The notes under the pieces are model-generated. The model saw only the letters and a list, made by a program, of their open reading frames with translations, was not told the DNA's origin and ran no database searches. Both the position numbers and the translations under genes were made by a program. From Ralstonia wenshanensis (GTDB lineage: Bacteria > Pseudomonadota > Gammaproteobacteria > Burkholderiales > Burkholderiaceae), in assembly GCF_021173085.1 (NCBI RefSeq), contig NZ_CP076412.1, positions 1,550,001 to 1,614,000 on the forward strand: a stretch of DNA of 64,000 bases, given 5' to 3'. The number at the start of each line of letters is the position of its first letter. The stretch's first letter is position 1. Positions 33,302 through 41,390 of the stretch are shown here, in pieces.

Positions 33302-33690
33302 CCATCCTGATAGTCTGACTTGCCAGCATTCTAGCGACGGGCTATCAGAGCACGTGTAACTGCCTCTCGTTTTGCATCTAAACGCACCTGTCCTAGACTC
33401 TGCAGAAGTACTCTCACGGTGCTCCTGCTGGTGCCTCCATAAGTCGAACTACACCCTGGCAGCAATTCCCCCTCCCGTCACGACGGAGCCCGGTCGGCTC
33501 CATAGCCATGTAGCGCGGACCGCAGTTCTTCCCCTTACCCCCTCGTGGGCTGTCCTGTGTGCCGGGAAAACGCGTTCATGTGTCCGATTCATACGTCCGA
33601 AACCTCCATGCCCGGGAGTTCATAGGCCCTGGAGCGTGTATTCCCAACAAAAACGAAGGGATGGGGCGAAGGGACGCAAGGAAAAATATC
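33302..33690. other. Gene-free stretch
   Basis: 389 bp with no supported gene, promoter or repeat that I can recognise. An open frame that extends the next gene upstream to 33559 lacks a ribosome site and gives an unconvincing sequence. Confidence 0.4.
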
Positions 33691-34020
33691 ATGTCATTCG
33701 GTCCGGCCACACCCGTATGTTTGCAGCCTAGCGCTACGCTGATTCGATGGAGAGTGTTCGAAACGGAGACGGGCGAGCGCCATTTCGCCGGCTACTGCAC
33801 TGAGAGCGGCCACGGCCGCGTGACGTCAGCCATCACGTCCTTCGACCCGCAAACCGGTATCGGAACTAGCTCGAGCGGCAGGGCGTATCAGCTGCGCGGC
33901 AAGTCCGAGTTTGACGATGATGCTGATTACGTATGGGTACTCTGGAGCCTCTATAACAAGGTGGAATGGTCTAAAGATGTCAGCCACGAATACCGTGCGT
34001 TCGATGTCGGCGAACACTGA
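33691..34020 (+). CDS. Conserved-looking hypothetical protein
   Basis: 109 residues from ATG 33691 (AAGGA 8 bp upstream). The sequence reads RWRVFETETGERHFAGYCTESGHGRVTSAI and TSSSGRAYQLRGKSEFDDDADYVWVLW, a compact beta-rich, acidic protein without signal or membrane helix. I recall similar uncharacterised proteins in Burkholderiaceae but know no function. It stands alone in the cargo between the VOC and DUF6471 genes. Confidence 0.6.
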   Translation: MSFGPATPVCLQPSATLIRWRVFETETGERHFAGYCTESGHGRVTSAITSFDPQTGIGTSSSGRAYQLRGKSEFDDDADYVWVLWSLYNKVEWSKDVSHEYRAFDVGEH

Positions 34021-34284
34021 TGCTGGATGTTGGAAGGCTATGCCACCTCAGCAGAATGAACGGCATCTCTTCAATGGAGCTACGGTGGGCCGCCCCTAAA
34101 TTATGGCAAGGAGAATCCTATCCGAGCCGCCAGCTAGGCCGCGTGAGCGAGCGACAATCGGGTCGGGCCCAACTCTTCCTTGCATTCTTTTGCGCGTAGC
34201 CTAGACTTCCGGTGCGGGATTTTACGTACCTACGTTGCGAGGTGGCATGATGCTCCACTTGCCGGCAAAACAAGAAACCGATCG

Positions 34285-34782
34285 TCAACGGATCCCGGCT
34301 GTCTCTTCGATGTCTTTTTGGTCAACAAATCTGCAGAGTTGCGATACCGGCGCGAATGAAGACAGCTGGAGGATTAGCGAGAACGGAAATTCTCCGAGGG
34401 AAACGATGGACTCCAGCGTCTCCGCCTCTATCGAGATGTCCATCTCGGACAAGCGCACTGCGAACGTATGGATGTCCATGTCGCCGGCATCGAGTTCGTG
34501 CCGCAATATACGAGCGGCAGCAGTCTCCCATGAATCGTTCGTCTCCAGATACGGTTCCCACTGAGCCGGGTACTCCGAATCCAGCGCCTTTAGGATTTGT
34601 ATAAAAAAGGAGAATCGAAAAGACCCGCGTTGAATCTTACTTTCGGCCCCTCGGACGGACTCCGGAACGCCCATTGCACAAAGCGCTTCAGCAAGGGATT
34701 CATAGGTTGCGCCTTTACGCGCGAGAAGTCCGCGTGCTGTGCGTGAAGCGAGGCGCGTCCAAGGCGTGTCAACGTGGGCCAC
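34285..34782 (-). CDS. Protein with two DUF6471 repeats
   Basis: 165 residues built of two similar helical units. Unit 1 (about 8-72) reads ASRTARGLLARKGATYESLAEALCAMGVPES then KIQRGSFRFSFFIQILKAL. Unit 2 (about 85-155) reads AARILRHELDAGDMDIHTFAVRLSEM with EFPFSLILQLSSF. Each follows the DUF6471 pattern (K/RxLL...xTYxxLAxxLxxxGVxExxxxxxxKIxRGxFSxxFFxxxLxAL), which looks like a compact XRE-like helix-turn-helix. The second unit has drifted. It is probably DNA-binding; a related single-unit protein is at 35509. Confidence 0.6.
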   Translation of the reverse strand: MAHVDTPWTRLASRTARGLLARKGATYESLAEALCAMGVPESVRGAESKIQRGSFRFSFFIQILKALDSEYPAQWEPYLETNDSWETAAARILRHELDAGDMDIHTFAVRLSEMDISIEAETLESIVSLGEFPFSLILQLSSFAPVSQLCRFVDQKDIEETAGIR

Positions 34783-34956
34783 AGGTAGTACTTAGGTTGT
34801 CAAAAGCGACTGACAGAAGAAGAACTCCAACCTTAATGGTGAAGTCGCGCTTGTCAAAGACGGCAACGGTACCGATTCCTAGATTCTAGGACCTCCTGTC
34901 CCACGAAGGTCTAAGTGCGGTCTCTCCGGTGTCGCGTTCCTCGTCAGGGAGTCGCT

Positions 34957-35445
34957 ATGGCACCCGCGACCCTTTACCTCAATTTTGACGGGGTGCTCCA
35001 CCCTCGGAGCGTTCGGCTGCAGGCAGGTGCGAAACCGCGACTGCTTGTCAGTGGCCACACCCTGTTCGAAAACAATCCGTTCCTTGAACGTGCAGTTTAT
35101 GCGCGACCGCATACCCAAATTGTATTGCACACATGGTGGGTGTACTTGCTCGGTTATCGATTCGCGGCTTTGCAACTACCGCCGGCCGTACAGGCGCGCG
35201 TTGTTGGCGCGACATTGCCGGGTAATAGGGTTTTCCCGCGCAGAAGCCAGTCGTACGGTGACCGTCGCGACTGGCTTCGTTGCGATGTGGCGCGACGCTG
35301 TCCAGACTACCCACTTCTTATTGACTGTGACGTTGCCCAGGTACCCGCGAGGCTAACTGACAGGGCTCTGATCCTCGATGGTCAAGTGGGCCTTTCGACA
35401 GAGCGACAGCTTGAAGAGTTGATCGCTCTGCTGGGTGCAGTTTAG
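34957..35445 (+). CDS. HAD-fold protein with Asn in place of the nucleophilic Asp
   Basis: 162 residues from ATG 34957 (GGGAG upstream). TLYLNFDGVLHPRS corresponds to HAD motif I (usually LFLDFDGVLHP), and VLHTWW plus PLLIDCDVAQVP fit motif II and later elements of the small HAD domain found in RNA-repair 'Swiss army knife' proteins and in phage/plasmid genes. The first Asp of DxD is Asn here (codon AAT, one base from GAT), so phosphatase chemistry through an aspartyl intermediate should be impaired. It may be a binding or regulatory protein, or inactive. Confidence 0.65.
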   Translation: MAPATLYLNFDGVLHPRSVRLQAGAKPRLLVSGHTLFENNPFLERAVYARPHTQIVLHTWWVYLLGYRFAALQLPPAVQARVVGATLPGNRVFPRRSQSYGDRRDWLRCDVARRCPDYPLLIDCDVAQVPARLTDRALILDGQVGLSTERQLEELIALLGAV

Positions 35446-35508
35446 ACGTCGGAATAGACGGCGATGGCTGGCAGCGGAAGACTCACTTGGCTGCAGGGCT
35501 TCCGTCAC

Positions 35509-35808
35509 TCAACGCGGCGGACGCAGTTTCCTTTGTGCCGATTTGGCCGGCACCGGCATGGATTCCACCTCCATTGCCGCCAGGCAGGCCAGCAAAAAAG
35601 CCGCAGAGAATCGCTTCCTGTTGACCTTGCGGTTTATCTGGTCTGCCGACTCGTCGATTCCGTAGCGCTCCAGACGCCGAGCCAGTTCTTTATAGGTCAA
35701 CTTGCGCTGCGCCATCCCCCACAGTACCAATTCCTTTGCACGGTCTTCCCATTCGGCATACGCCGCCCCGTCTGCGGGCACGCTTGCGTTGAGCGGGGTG
35801 GCGTTCAT
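35509..35808 (-). CDS. DUF6471 protein, candidate regulator of the tns operon
   Basis: 99 residues from ATG 35808 (GGAGA 7 bp upstream). The central part (AKELVLWGMAQRKLTYKELARRLERYGIDESADQINRKVNRKRFSAAFLLACLAAM) is a full DUF6471 unit; LTYKELARRL followed by a basic helix resembles an XRE-type helix-turn-helix. It is divergent from tnsAB with an 18-bp perfect palindrome in the 148-bp gap, the normal arrangement for an autoregulated repressor of transposition. Function is inferred from this context. Confidence 0.65.
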   Translation of the reverse strand: MNATPLNASVPADGAAYAEWEDRAKELVLWGMAQRKLTYKELARRLERYGIDESADQINRKVNRKRFSAAFLLACLAAMEVESMPVPAKSAQRKLRPPR

Positions 35809-35874
35809 CAGACGTTCTCCAGTCATGCCTGCCGACAGCGTTTTCGACGCTCCCCATAAGGAAGCGAACAAAAA

Positions 35875-35892
35875 TCGGTCGTATACGACCGA
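35875..35892. promoter_or_regulatory. 18-bp perfect palindrome in the DUF6471/tnsAB divergent region
   Basis: TCGGTCGTATACGACCGA is perfectly self-complementary. It lies 67 bp upstream of the DUF6471 start and 65 bp upstream of tnsAB. A dimeric regulator site is the simplest reading, and the adjacent DUF6471 protein is the obvious candidate. No direct-repeat transposase sites are seen here. Confidence 0.6.
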
Positions 35893-35956
35893 ATGGCTAA
35901 TTATGCCAGTCGACGTGACTACACGCGTTTACTAGGAACTCTTCTTTGCCATCGCC

Positions 35957-38662
35957 ATGTTGGATAAGGCCCAACTTACCGAGCTTTTCGACCGGTTTAG
36001 TACTCCGCCGGCCGGTCGTAAGCTCATCTTGGATGCGCGCGTCCAAGCTCCTGTCCGTGACGTCAAGTCACGAGGGGGGAACGTCATCACCTTGTTAGCC
36101 AGTCGCAAGATGGGCGGCGACATCGAAATTGCGACCGAAAGCCGGCACATCGAGTTCGCGGCGGCTGTTGGTCTTGAGTACGACAACAACGTACTCGAGT
36201 TCTATACGCAGCCGTGTCAGCTCAAGCTCGAACTGATCGACGAGGCGACAGGGAAAACACACTCTTCCACGCACGTGCCGGACTTTCTGTCCATCCGGAC
36301 CGACGGGTTCATGCTGGAGGAATGGAAGTCAGACGTCAAACTCGAACGGCTCGCCGAACGCTTTCCATATCGCTACGTTAGGTCGAACGATGGGCTGTGG
36401 CGGTCCCCTCAGATTGAAACTCAGCTTGCCGAACTGGGAATCCGATACCGAATCTTCAGCGATTCGGCGATGCCGCGCCGACGTGTTGAAAACCTGCTGT
36501 ATCTCGCCCATTACTTTGGCCCCGCAGCGGAGCCTTGCCCCGAAGAGGCGTTAGCGCAGTTGCAATTGGCTCTGCGTGAGCACGGACACCTCACGTTTTC
36601 CGAGCTTCTTGCGCCGCCATATGAGTTCAGTGCTGATTTGCTCAACAAGGCAATCGCAGACAACTTGGTTGCTACGGACCTCGATAGCGAGACGCTCACA
36701 GAAAAGCGCCTATTCAATTTGTATCGCGACGATGTGCTGCGTGACTTCATGGTGGCAAATGTCACGTCCAGTGGCGCTTTTCCGCTTACGCCGTTCGCTC
36801 TCGATATCGCAGATGGCACCAAGTTCTTGTTCGAAGGGCAAGAGCTGACCATCGTCATGGTTGGCGAAGGTAGCGTGGTCTGCAATAGGCCGGACGGCTC
36901 TTCAATAACTCTCACTCGCGAGTGGCTGCTTAGCGCGCATGAGAAGAACCGCATCACTGGAATTCAAAGCGCACGGACACAGAGCCGGGGGCTGGGTAGC
37001 TATTCGAAAGAGCAGCTTACGACTGCGCTGCAACGGCAGGCGCTGCTTGAATCGCCAGAACGCCCTTCCGGTGTCTCAGAGCGCTCTCTGCGGCGTTGGT
37101 CTGCTCGGCAGAATGTTGCCAACGCGAACGGCGCTGACAAAGTATTGGCCTTGGTGCCCCATTGCAAACAGCGTGGAAACCGGAAGCGTCGTCTCAGCGA
37201 CCTGCAACTGGCAGTCATGGAACGAGTCATCGACGAACACTGGAGAACCAGCGAAGCAATCAACTACAAGACGTGCTACCGCTTTCTCGTTGTGGCGTCT
37301 GAGAAAGAAGGGGTGAAATCGCCCTCATACCCAACGCTGATACAGCACATCCAGGCTCTTGAGACCAACCGCGATGTTCGTGTGCGACATGGAAAGCGCT
37401 TGGCCTACCAGCAGGACACGTTTGTCGACGTTCTGTACTACGACACACCTGTGCACGGAAGCCGTCCATTTCAATACGTGCACATTGATCACACACAGCT
37501 CGACATCGAGGTCGTCTCAAGTCGTACGGGAGATGCACTCGGGCGCCCCTGGCTGACAGTTGCCATCGACGCTTGGTCTCGCCGCATTCTGGCCTTCTAC
37601 CTGACCTTCGATCCGCCGTCCTACATTTCGGTGATGATGGCTATCCGCGACATGGTGCGCCGCTTCAGTCGATTGCCCGAGTTCATCGTTGTGGATAACG
37701 GAACGGACTTTCTGTCAGACGCTTTCAAGACGTTCCTCCGCGCTATGGGCACCCATTTGCGATTCAGGCCCGCAGGCCGTCCACGCCACGGTGCCGTTCT
37801 GGAGCGCTTGTTTGGGCGGCTGAATACTGAGTACATCCACAACTTAGCTGGCAATACCAAGGCAACAAAGAATGTGCGAGCAGTGTCTGGTTCGCATCTC
37901 CCCAAGAAACTGGCGCAGTGGACGCTGGAAGCCCTGTATCGCGGCGTTGAATATTGGGCTACCGAGTACTACGACAACGAGCCTCACCAGGCGCTGAATG
38001 AATCCCCTCGAGATGCGTTCCATCGCGGCCTGCGCGAGAGTGGATTGCGGCCGCAGCGGCAGGTGGTCTTCAACAAAGACTTTCTGATCGCTACTTGCCC
38101 GCCGGTTGATCGCAAAGGCACGCGCATGGTCAATCAGCAGCGCGGCGTCAAGGTCGACGATCGCTTCTATTGGAGCGGCGTATTTACGTCGCCCAAAGTC
38201 GCTGGCGCCAACATACCTGTGCGCTATGACCCCTGGGATGCCTCATCTGTCTACGTACTGGTGAGAGACCACTGGCACCACGCCGTCTGCCGAAACTTGT
38301 ATGACCTCGGTCAATTGACCGAGGCGGAACAAAAGGCCTTCTCCGAAGAGTTTCGGTCGCGTACGGGGACGCGCCCGACCGAAAAAGGTGCCGCTCAACG
38401 GCTGCGCGAGTTTATGCGCATCTTCACGCCGGAGGGTGCGATGGCCGTTCAGTTTGAACGCCAAGCCGAAAACAAGGCGCTCTACAACAGCCTGCAGATG
38501 TCGAGCGTTACACCCGTAATCGCTCCACATCGATTCGATTTTGATGAGGACACAGCAGGTTCCACCACTTCGTCACGGCGGGACCAGAAGACAACAACTG
38601 CACCGACGCCACCCAAACGCCCGGCAGTCTTGGGCGACTCCACTGAATTTGAAGACTTCTGA
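35957..38662 (+). CDS. tnsAB: Fused TnsA-TnsB Tn7-like transposase
   Basis: 901 residues. Residues 1-180 are TnsA-like endonuclease with catalytic candidates Glu66, Asp109 (HVPDFL) and Glu122/Lys124 (LEEWKSD), plus the C-terminal winged region (LLYLAHYFG). From about 190 on is TnsB: helical DNA-binding domains, then the RNase-H-like core with Asp511 (HIDHTQL), Asp580 (VVDNGTDF) and Glu616 (HGAVLERLFG), the last two 35 residues apart. All key residues are intact, so cut-and-paste transposition is plausible. TnsA cuts the 5' strands and TnsB the 3' strands. Such TnsAB fusions occur in tRNA-targeting Tn7-like elements and I-B type CASTs; no cas genes are here. Confidence 0.92.
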   Translation: MLDKAQLTELFDRFSTPPAGRKLILDARVQAPVRDVKSRGGNVITLLASRKMGGDIEIATESRHIEFAAAVGLEYDNNVLEFYTQPCQLKLELIDEATGKTHSSTHVPDFLSIRTDGFMLEEWKSDVKLERLAERFPYRYVRSNDGLWRSPQIETQLAELGIRYRIFSDSAMPRRRVENLLYLAHYFGPAAEPCPEEALAQLQLALREHGHLTFSELLAPPYEFSADLLNKAIADNLVATDLDSETLTEKRLFNLYRDDVLRDFMVANVTSSGAFPLTPFALDIADGTKFLFEGQELTIVMVGEGSVVCNRPDGSSITLTREWLLSAHEKNRITGIQSARTQSRGLGSYSKEQLTTALQRQALLESPERPSGVSERSLRRWSARQNVANANGADKVLALVPHCKQRGNRKRRLSDLQLAVMERVIDEHWRTSEAINYKTCYRFLVVASEKEGVKSPSYPTLIQHIQALETNRDVRVRHGKRLAYQQDTFVDVLYYDTPVHGSRPFQYVHIDHTQLDIEVVSSRTGDALGRPWLTVAIDAWSRRILAFYLTFDPPSYISVMMAIRDMVRRFSRLPEFIVVDNGTDFLSDAFKTFLRAMGTHLRFRPAGRPRHGAVLERLFGRLNTEYIHNLAGNTKATKNVRAVSGSHLPKKLAQWTLEALYRGVEYWATEYYDNEPHQALNESPRDAFHRGLRESGLRPQRQVVFNKDFLIATCPPVDRKGTRMVNQQRGVKVDDRFYWSGVFTSPKVAGANIPVRYDPWDASSVYVLVRDHWHHAVCRNLYDLGQLTEAEQKAFSEEFRSRTGTRPTEKGAAQRLREFMRIFTPEGAMAVQFERQAENKALYNSLQMSSVTPVIAPHRFDFDEDTAGSTTSSRRDQKTTTAPTPPKRPAVLGDSTEFEDF

Positions 38663-38671
38663 CTTTCACTA

Positions 38672-39709
38672 ATGAATAAACAAACTTACCCATTGACCCC
38701 AGTAAAGGCTAGCGCCTCCATCCTGCCAACCAAGCGCATCAAACACACCCGTGTTACGCAGGTGATGGACGAACTGAGCACTCTGATCTATCCGGATAGC
38801 CAAGAGAGCATCCTGTTGGTGTGTGGCCCAACGGGCGCCGGGAAAACGACGCTTGCGAAGTTTATGGTAGAGAACGCACTCAACCAGTCGCACGCCGAAA
38901 TGGAGTTGAATGCAGGTGTGATTCCGGCCATCTATGTCCAAGCGCCAGCGTCAGGCGAGACCAAGTTCTCATGGCGCCTGTTCTATCAGCGCATTCTGAA
39001 TCAGCTTGGCGATGATCTCGATTCTCCCAAGGTGGCATATGGGGTGGATTCTCTCTCCGGCAGACTTGTGCGTCCTCGTGGTGCGAGCGGCAATTCGCTA
39101 GCGGCACTACGGACAGCAGTGGAGCGCGGCCTGCGAGCTCGGCAAGTACAGTTCATGGTCATCGACGAGGCCGCGCACATCTTTCGCGACACACAGCGCA
39201 ATAGCAAGTTGGAGGTCCAGCTCGATACGCTGAAGTCCCTGGTCAACGAGTGCGGCACTCAGATCGTCTTGGTGGGCTCGTATGACCTCTACCACCTTGT
39301 GTCGTTGTCTGGCCAAATCGCGCGCCGCACCCATGTGCTGCATTTTGAGCGCTATCGCGAGGACTGTCCCGAAGGTGTTCAGGCGTTCGAGCGTTGCCTT
39401 CTGTCCTTTGATAAGGCTCTGCCGGAACTGTGGGGCGGCCAATTGAGCCGGTACGCAAAGCAACTCATGGCCAACACGCTGGGATGTGTTGGAACGCTGA
39501 GCAGCGTGTTGACGCGCGCTGCGAGACTTGCTGAAGCCGATGGGAATTGGTCGCTGGAAGCGCTGAAGCGAGCTCTGTTGAATGAAGCGCAGCATAAGCG
39601 GATTCTTGAAGAAATCATTGAGGGCGAAGCAGCCATCGGACCAAGTCTGACCCGTGTCATGCCGACGATGCAACGCTCGACAGCAAAAGCTGAGAGGCTC
39701 ACAGCATGA
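38672..39709 (+). CDS. tnsC: TnsC-like AAA+ ATPase, transposition regulator
   Basis: 345 residues, 9 bp after tnsAB. Walker A is GPTGAGKTT (52-60) and Walker B is FMVIDEAAHI (D165, E166). An arginine-finger candidate lies in LSGQIARRTHVLHFERY. TnsC forms a filament on target DNA and passes the target signal from TniQ to the TnsAB transposase. Its last four bases overlap the tniQ start (ATGA at 39706-39709). Confidence 0.9.
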   Translation: MNKQTYPLTPVKASASILPTKRIKHTRVTQVMDELSTLIYPDSQESILLVCGPTGAGKTTLAKFMVENALNQSHAEMELNAGVIPAIYVQAPASGETKFSWRLFYQRILNQLGDDLDSPKVAYGVDSLSGRLVRPRGASGNSLAALRTAVERGLRARQVQFMVIDEAAHIFRDTQRNSKLEVQLDTLKSLVNECGTQIVLVGSYDLYHLVSLSGQIARRTHVLHFERYREDCPEGVQAFERCLLSFDKALPELWGGQLSRYAKQLMANTLGCVGTLSSVLTRAARLAEADGNWSLEALKRALLNEAQHKRILEEIIEGEAAIGPSLTRVMPTMQRSTAKAERLTA

Positions 39710-41004
39710 ACATGATGTCGTCTAATCCCCGCTCTTCGTTGCACGCCCTCGCACCCATCGGGATTGGCACAGCAGAGGTTGAAAGCCTGCTGAGCTACCT
39801 GTGGCGGCTGGCAGCCTCCCACTCCGTCTCAGTCACTGAGATGTCTCGGACGGTCTCAGACACTATCGGCCAAGAACTGTCGGCAAACTACAACTGGCAG
39901 CGCCTACACCTTAGCGGGAACGGCGAAGCGGCGAGGAATTGGTCCGGCGCACTTTCGGCTCTGACGAGCGTTAGCCATCTTGATCGACTGACTCTTCTCC
40001 CATGGGAAGATGTCATTGCCCAGCAGAGTCTGACCACAGTACAGGCGCGTTGGTGCCCACATTGTTTGGATGAGGACAGGGCCGCAGGACGGTCGCCTCA
40101 TATGCGGCTCGCATGGGACGTCGGATGCGTTACGGCATGCCCACGGCACGAGTCGCAGCTAGTTCATGTCTGCCCTGAATGCGGACGCACGGACGCGCGT
40201 CACAAGTACGCCTATGTCGTACCTGGATGGTGCGCGCATTGCGGTGCGTTTCTGGGGGATTGCAAAGAGTCGGTCCCTGCTGCGCCGGAGGAAATTTGGA
40301 AGGCTTCACAAGTCGGCGAGATGCTGAAGGCTCAAGCCACCCTGGAATGCCCACCGACGCGGGAATCCCTCCAGGACACAATACAAGAACTTGTGACGCG
40401 ACTAGACAACGGCAAGAGCGCAGCATTTGCGCGCCGTATCGGCGTGAGCAAAGGGACGGTACATCACTGGCTTAAGGATGGCGGTACTCCTACGTTGCCA
40501 GCGCTTCTTCAGATCGCGGGGCACGCCGGACTATCACTTGCCAAAGTATTGACGGGAGATCTGACGAACTGGTCCCCGCCGGCCGACACCTGCAAACAAG
40601 TAACCATGCTGTTTCATCGCTCGACGCAGCGCGCCCCCCGTCGAACGTTGGACTGGGGCGATATTCGTAGTCAACTTGTTGCAATGCAAGGGGACCTGGT
40701 ACCCGTGAGCGTGGCCGAGGCGGCGCGGCGTCTCAACGTCGATGTACGTCAGATTTATCAGAACGCAAACAAAGAAGCTCGCGTACTGGCGGAGCGCTGG
40801 CGGCAGCATATGCGACGCAGGGGCGAGCAGAGTGTGGAAAGGGCCCGAGATGCGATTGATGCCGCCTGCCAGGACATCCTCAGCGAAGGGAAGGCGATCA
40901 ATCTCCGCGAAATAAGAAAGCGCGTCCCCCAAGAGGTGCTCGGCAGCGTTAAAGGCGTGATCACCTTGCTGCAGGAAGCGCGGGATCGTATGGAGGCGGA
41001 CTGA
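39706..41004 (+). CDS. tniQ: TniQ/TnsD-like target-site selector
   Basis: 432 residues. Residues 12-185 are a TniQ domain: ESLLSYLWRLAASHSVSVTEM, the zinc ligand pairs C117/C120 (RWCPHC), C145/H148, C156/C159 (VCPECG), C176/C179 (WCAHCG). Residues about 238-282 form a helix-turn-helix (FARRIGVSKGTVHHWLKDGGTPTLPALLQIAGHAG) and 330-370 a second one (LVPVSVAEAARRLNVDVRQIYQNANKEAR), as expected of a sequence-specific TnsD-like protein. The element end is 30 bp from the 3' end of a tRNA-like gene, so this protein probably recognises that gene. It is followed by a terminator at 41035. Confidence 0.88.
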   Translation: MNMMSSNPRSSLHALAPIGIGTAEVESLLSYLWRLAASHSVSVTEMSRTVSDTIGQELSANYNWQRLHLSGNGEAARNWSGALSALTSVSHLDRLTLLPWEDVIAQQSLTTVQARWCPHCLDEDRAAGRSPHMRLAWDVGCVTACPRHESQLVHVCPECGRTDARHKYAYVVPGWCAHCGAFLGDCKESVPAAPEEIWKASQVGEMLKAQATLECPPTRESLQDTIQELVTRLDNGKSAAFARRIGVSKGTVHHWLKDGGTPTLPALLQIAGHAGLSLAKVLTGDLTNWSPPADTCKQVTMLFHRSTQRAPRRTLDWGDIRSQLVAMQGDLVPVSVAEAARRLNVDVRQIYQNANKEARVLAERWRQHMRRRGEQSVERARDAIDAACQDILSEGKAINLREIRKRVPQEVLGSVKGVITLLQEARDRMEAD

Positions 41005-41034
41005 AGGTCACCGAAGCGTAAGAGTTCAAGACAA

Positions 41035-41060
41035 AAGCCGGCCATTGGCCGGCTTTTTTT
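41035..41060 (+). terminator. Terminator of the tnsAB-tnsC-tniQ operon
   Basis: AAGCCGGCC (41035-41043), ATT, GGCCGGCTT (41047-41055), then a run of T to 41060. A perfect 9-bp stem 31 bp after the tniQ stop. Confidence 0.9.
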
Positions 41061-41107
41061 GCCCGTCGGTTTTGCGACCGTCTGAGGATCGCCCGTCAAC
41101 GTGCGCC

Positions 41108-41185
41108 GTGCCGATAAAGCATAACGTGGCCGATCGGGTAAACAACCATAACCTGTCCAAATGGCCACTTTATGCTTAACGGCAC
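41108..41185. repeat. Imperfect inverted repeat, probable right end of the Tn7-like element
   Basis: GTGCCGATAAAGCATAACGTGG (41108-41129) plus CC is the inverse of 41163-41185, which reads GTGCCGTTAAGCATAAAGTGG plus CC on the minus strand; 20 of about 24 positions agree. The outer edge on the minus strand begins TGTGCCG (41186-41180), and Tn7-like ends start with TGT. Repeated binding sites of 20-odd bases are usual for TnsB ends, although inverted paired sites are not. Alternatively this is a short MITE-like or IS21-family-like remnant. It lies 30 bp from the 3' end of the tRNA-like gene. Confidence 0.6.
41139..41185. repeat. 47-bp direct repeat, copy 2
   Basis: Identical over 47 bases to 24658-24704, same orientation. 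It includes the outer arm of the inverted repeat and the sequence AACAACCATAACCTGTCC inside it. The base after it differs (A here, T at copy 1), so identity stops sharply. The pair is 16.48 kb apart. Confidence 0.92.
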
Positions 41186-41215
41186 AGTTTTGTTGTTCCT
41201 CAATAAATCATGAGA

Positions 41216-41292
41216 TGGTGGGACGTACAGGATTTGAACCTGCCTGCCTGCGTCGGTAAACCGTCGCCGCTCGACCCATGAGCTACCGTCCC
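41216..41292 (-). tRNA. tRNA-like gene with anomalous anticodon arm
   Basis: On the minus strand a 77-nt cloverleaf begins GGGACGG (41292) and ends ACGTCCC-A-CCA with CCA encoded (41218-41216). D arm GCTC-n7-GAGC and T arm GCAGG-TTCAAAT-CCTGT are normal. The anticodon arm is not: GCGAC/GACGC pairs with an A-A mismatch around an 8-nt loop GGTTTACC, or closes further to a TTTA loop. No standard anticodon is clear; taking the first T as U33 gives UUA, which would read the UAA stop codon. The last acceptor pair (G-A) also fails. It could be a degenerate tRNA kept as the attachment site. Confidence 0.7.
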
Positions 41293-41390
41293 GCCTTCAC
41301 TATATCGACCCTTCCTGAGGAAACCCGAGTCGGGACATCCCCCTAGCCGGATCGGTCAGTGCATCGTCCCCGAGGAGGCATCCGGACGCT

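Larger units (their letters stand above)
24658..41185. mobile_element. Tn7-like element with defence cargo (limits provisional)
   Basis: A TnsAB-TnsC-TniQ operon at the right side, ending 30 bp from the 3' end of a tRNA-like gene, plus defence cargo to its left: type II CBASS, a subtilase pair, a nuclease and DUF6471 genes. Tn7-like elements with TniQ selectors commonly insert beside tRNA genes and often carry defence systems. The right end is probably at 41185. The left limit is set to the matching 47-bp repeat, but that copy is in direct rather than inverted orientation, so it is not a simple left terminus. The true left end may lie anywhere between 24705 and 35.5 kb. Direct repeats could also allow excision by homologous recombination. 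Confidence 0.6.

Noticed and set aside
33540-33600. TGTGTGCCGGGAAAACG as a left end of the Tn7-like element
   Set aside because: Shares only the first few bases with the right end and lacks the AAGCATAA core.
24658-41185. CRISPR array or cas genes guiding the Tn7-like element
   Set aside because: No regularly spaced repeats or cas-like proteins were seen; targeting by TniQ and the tRNA-like gene is sufficient.
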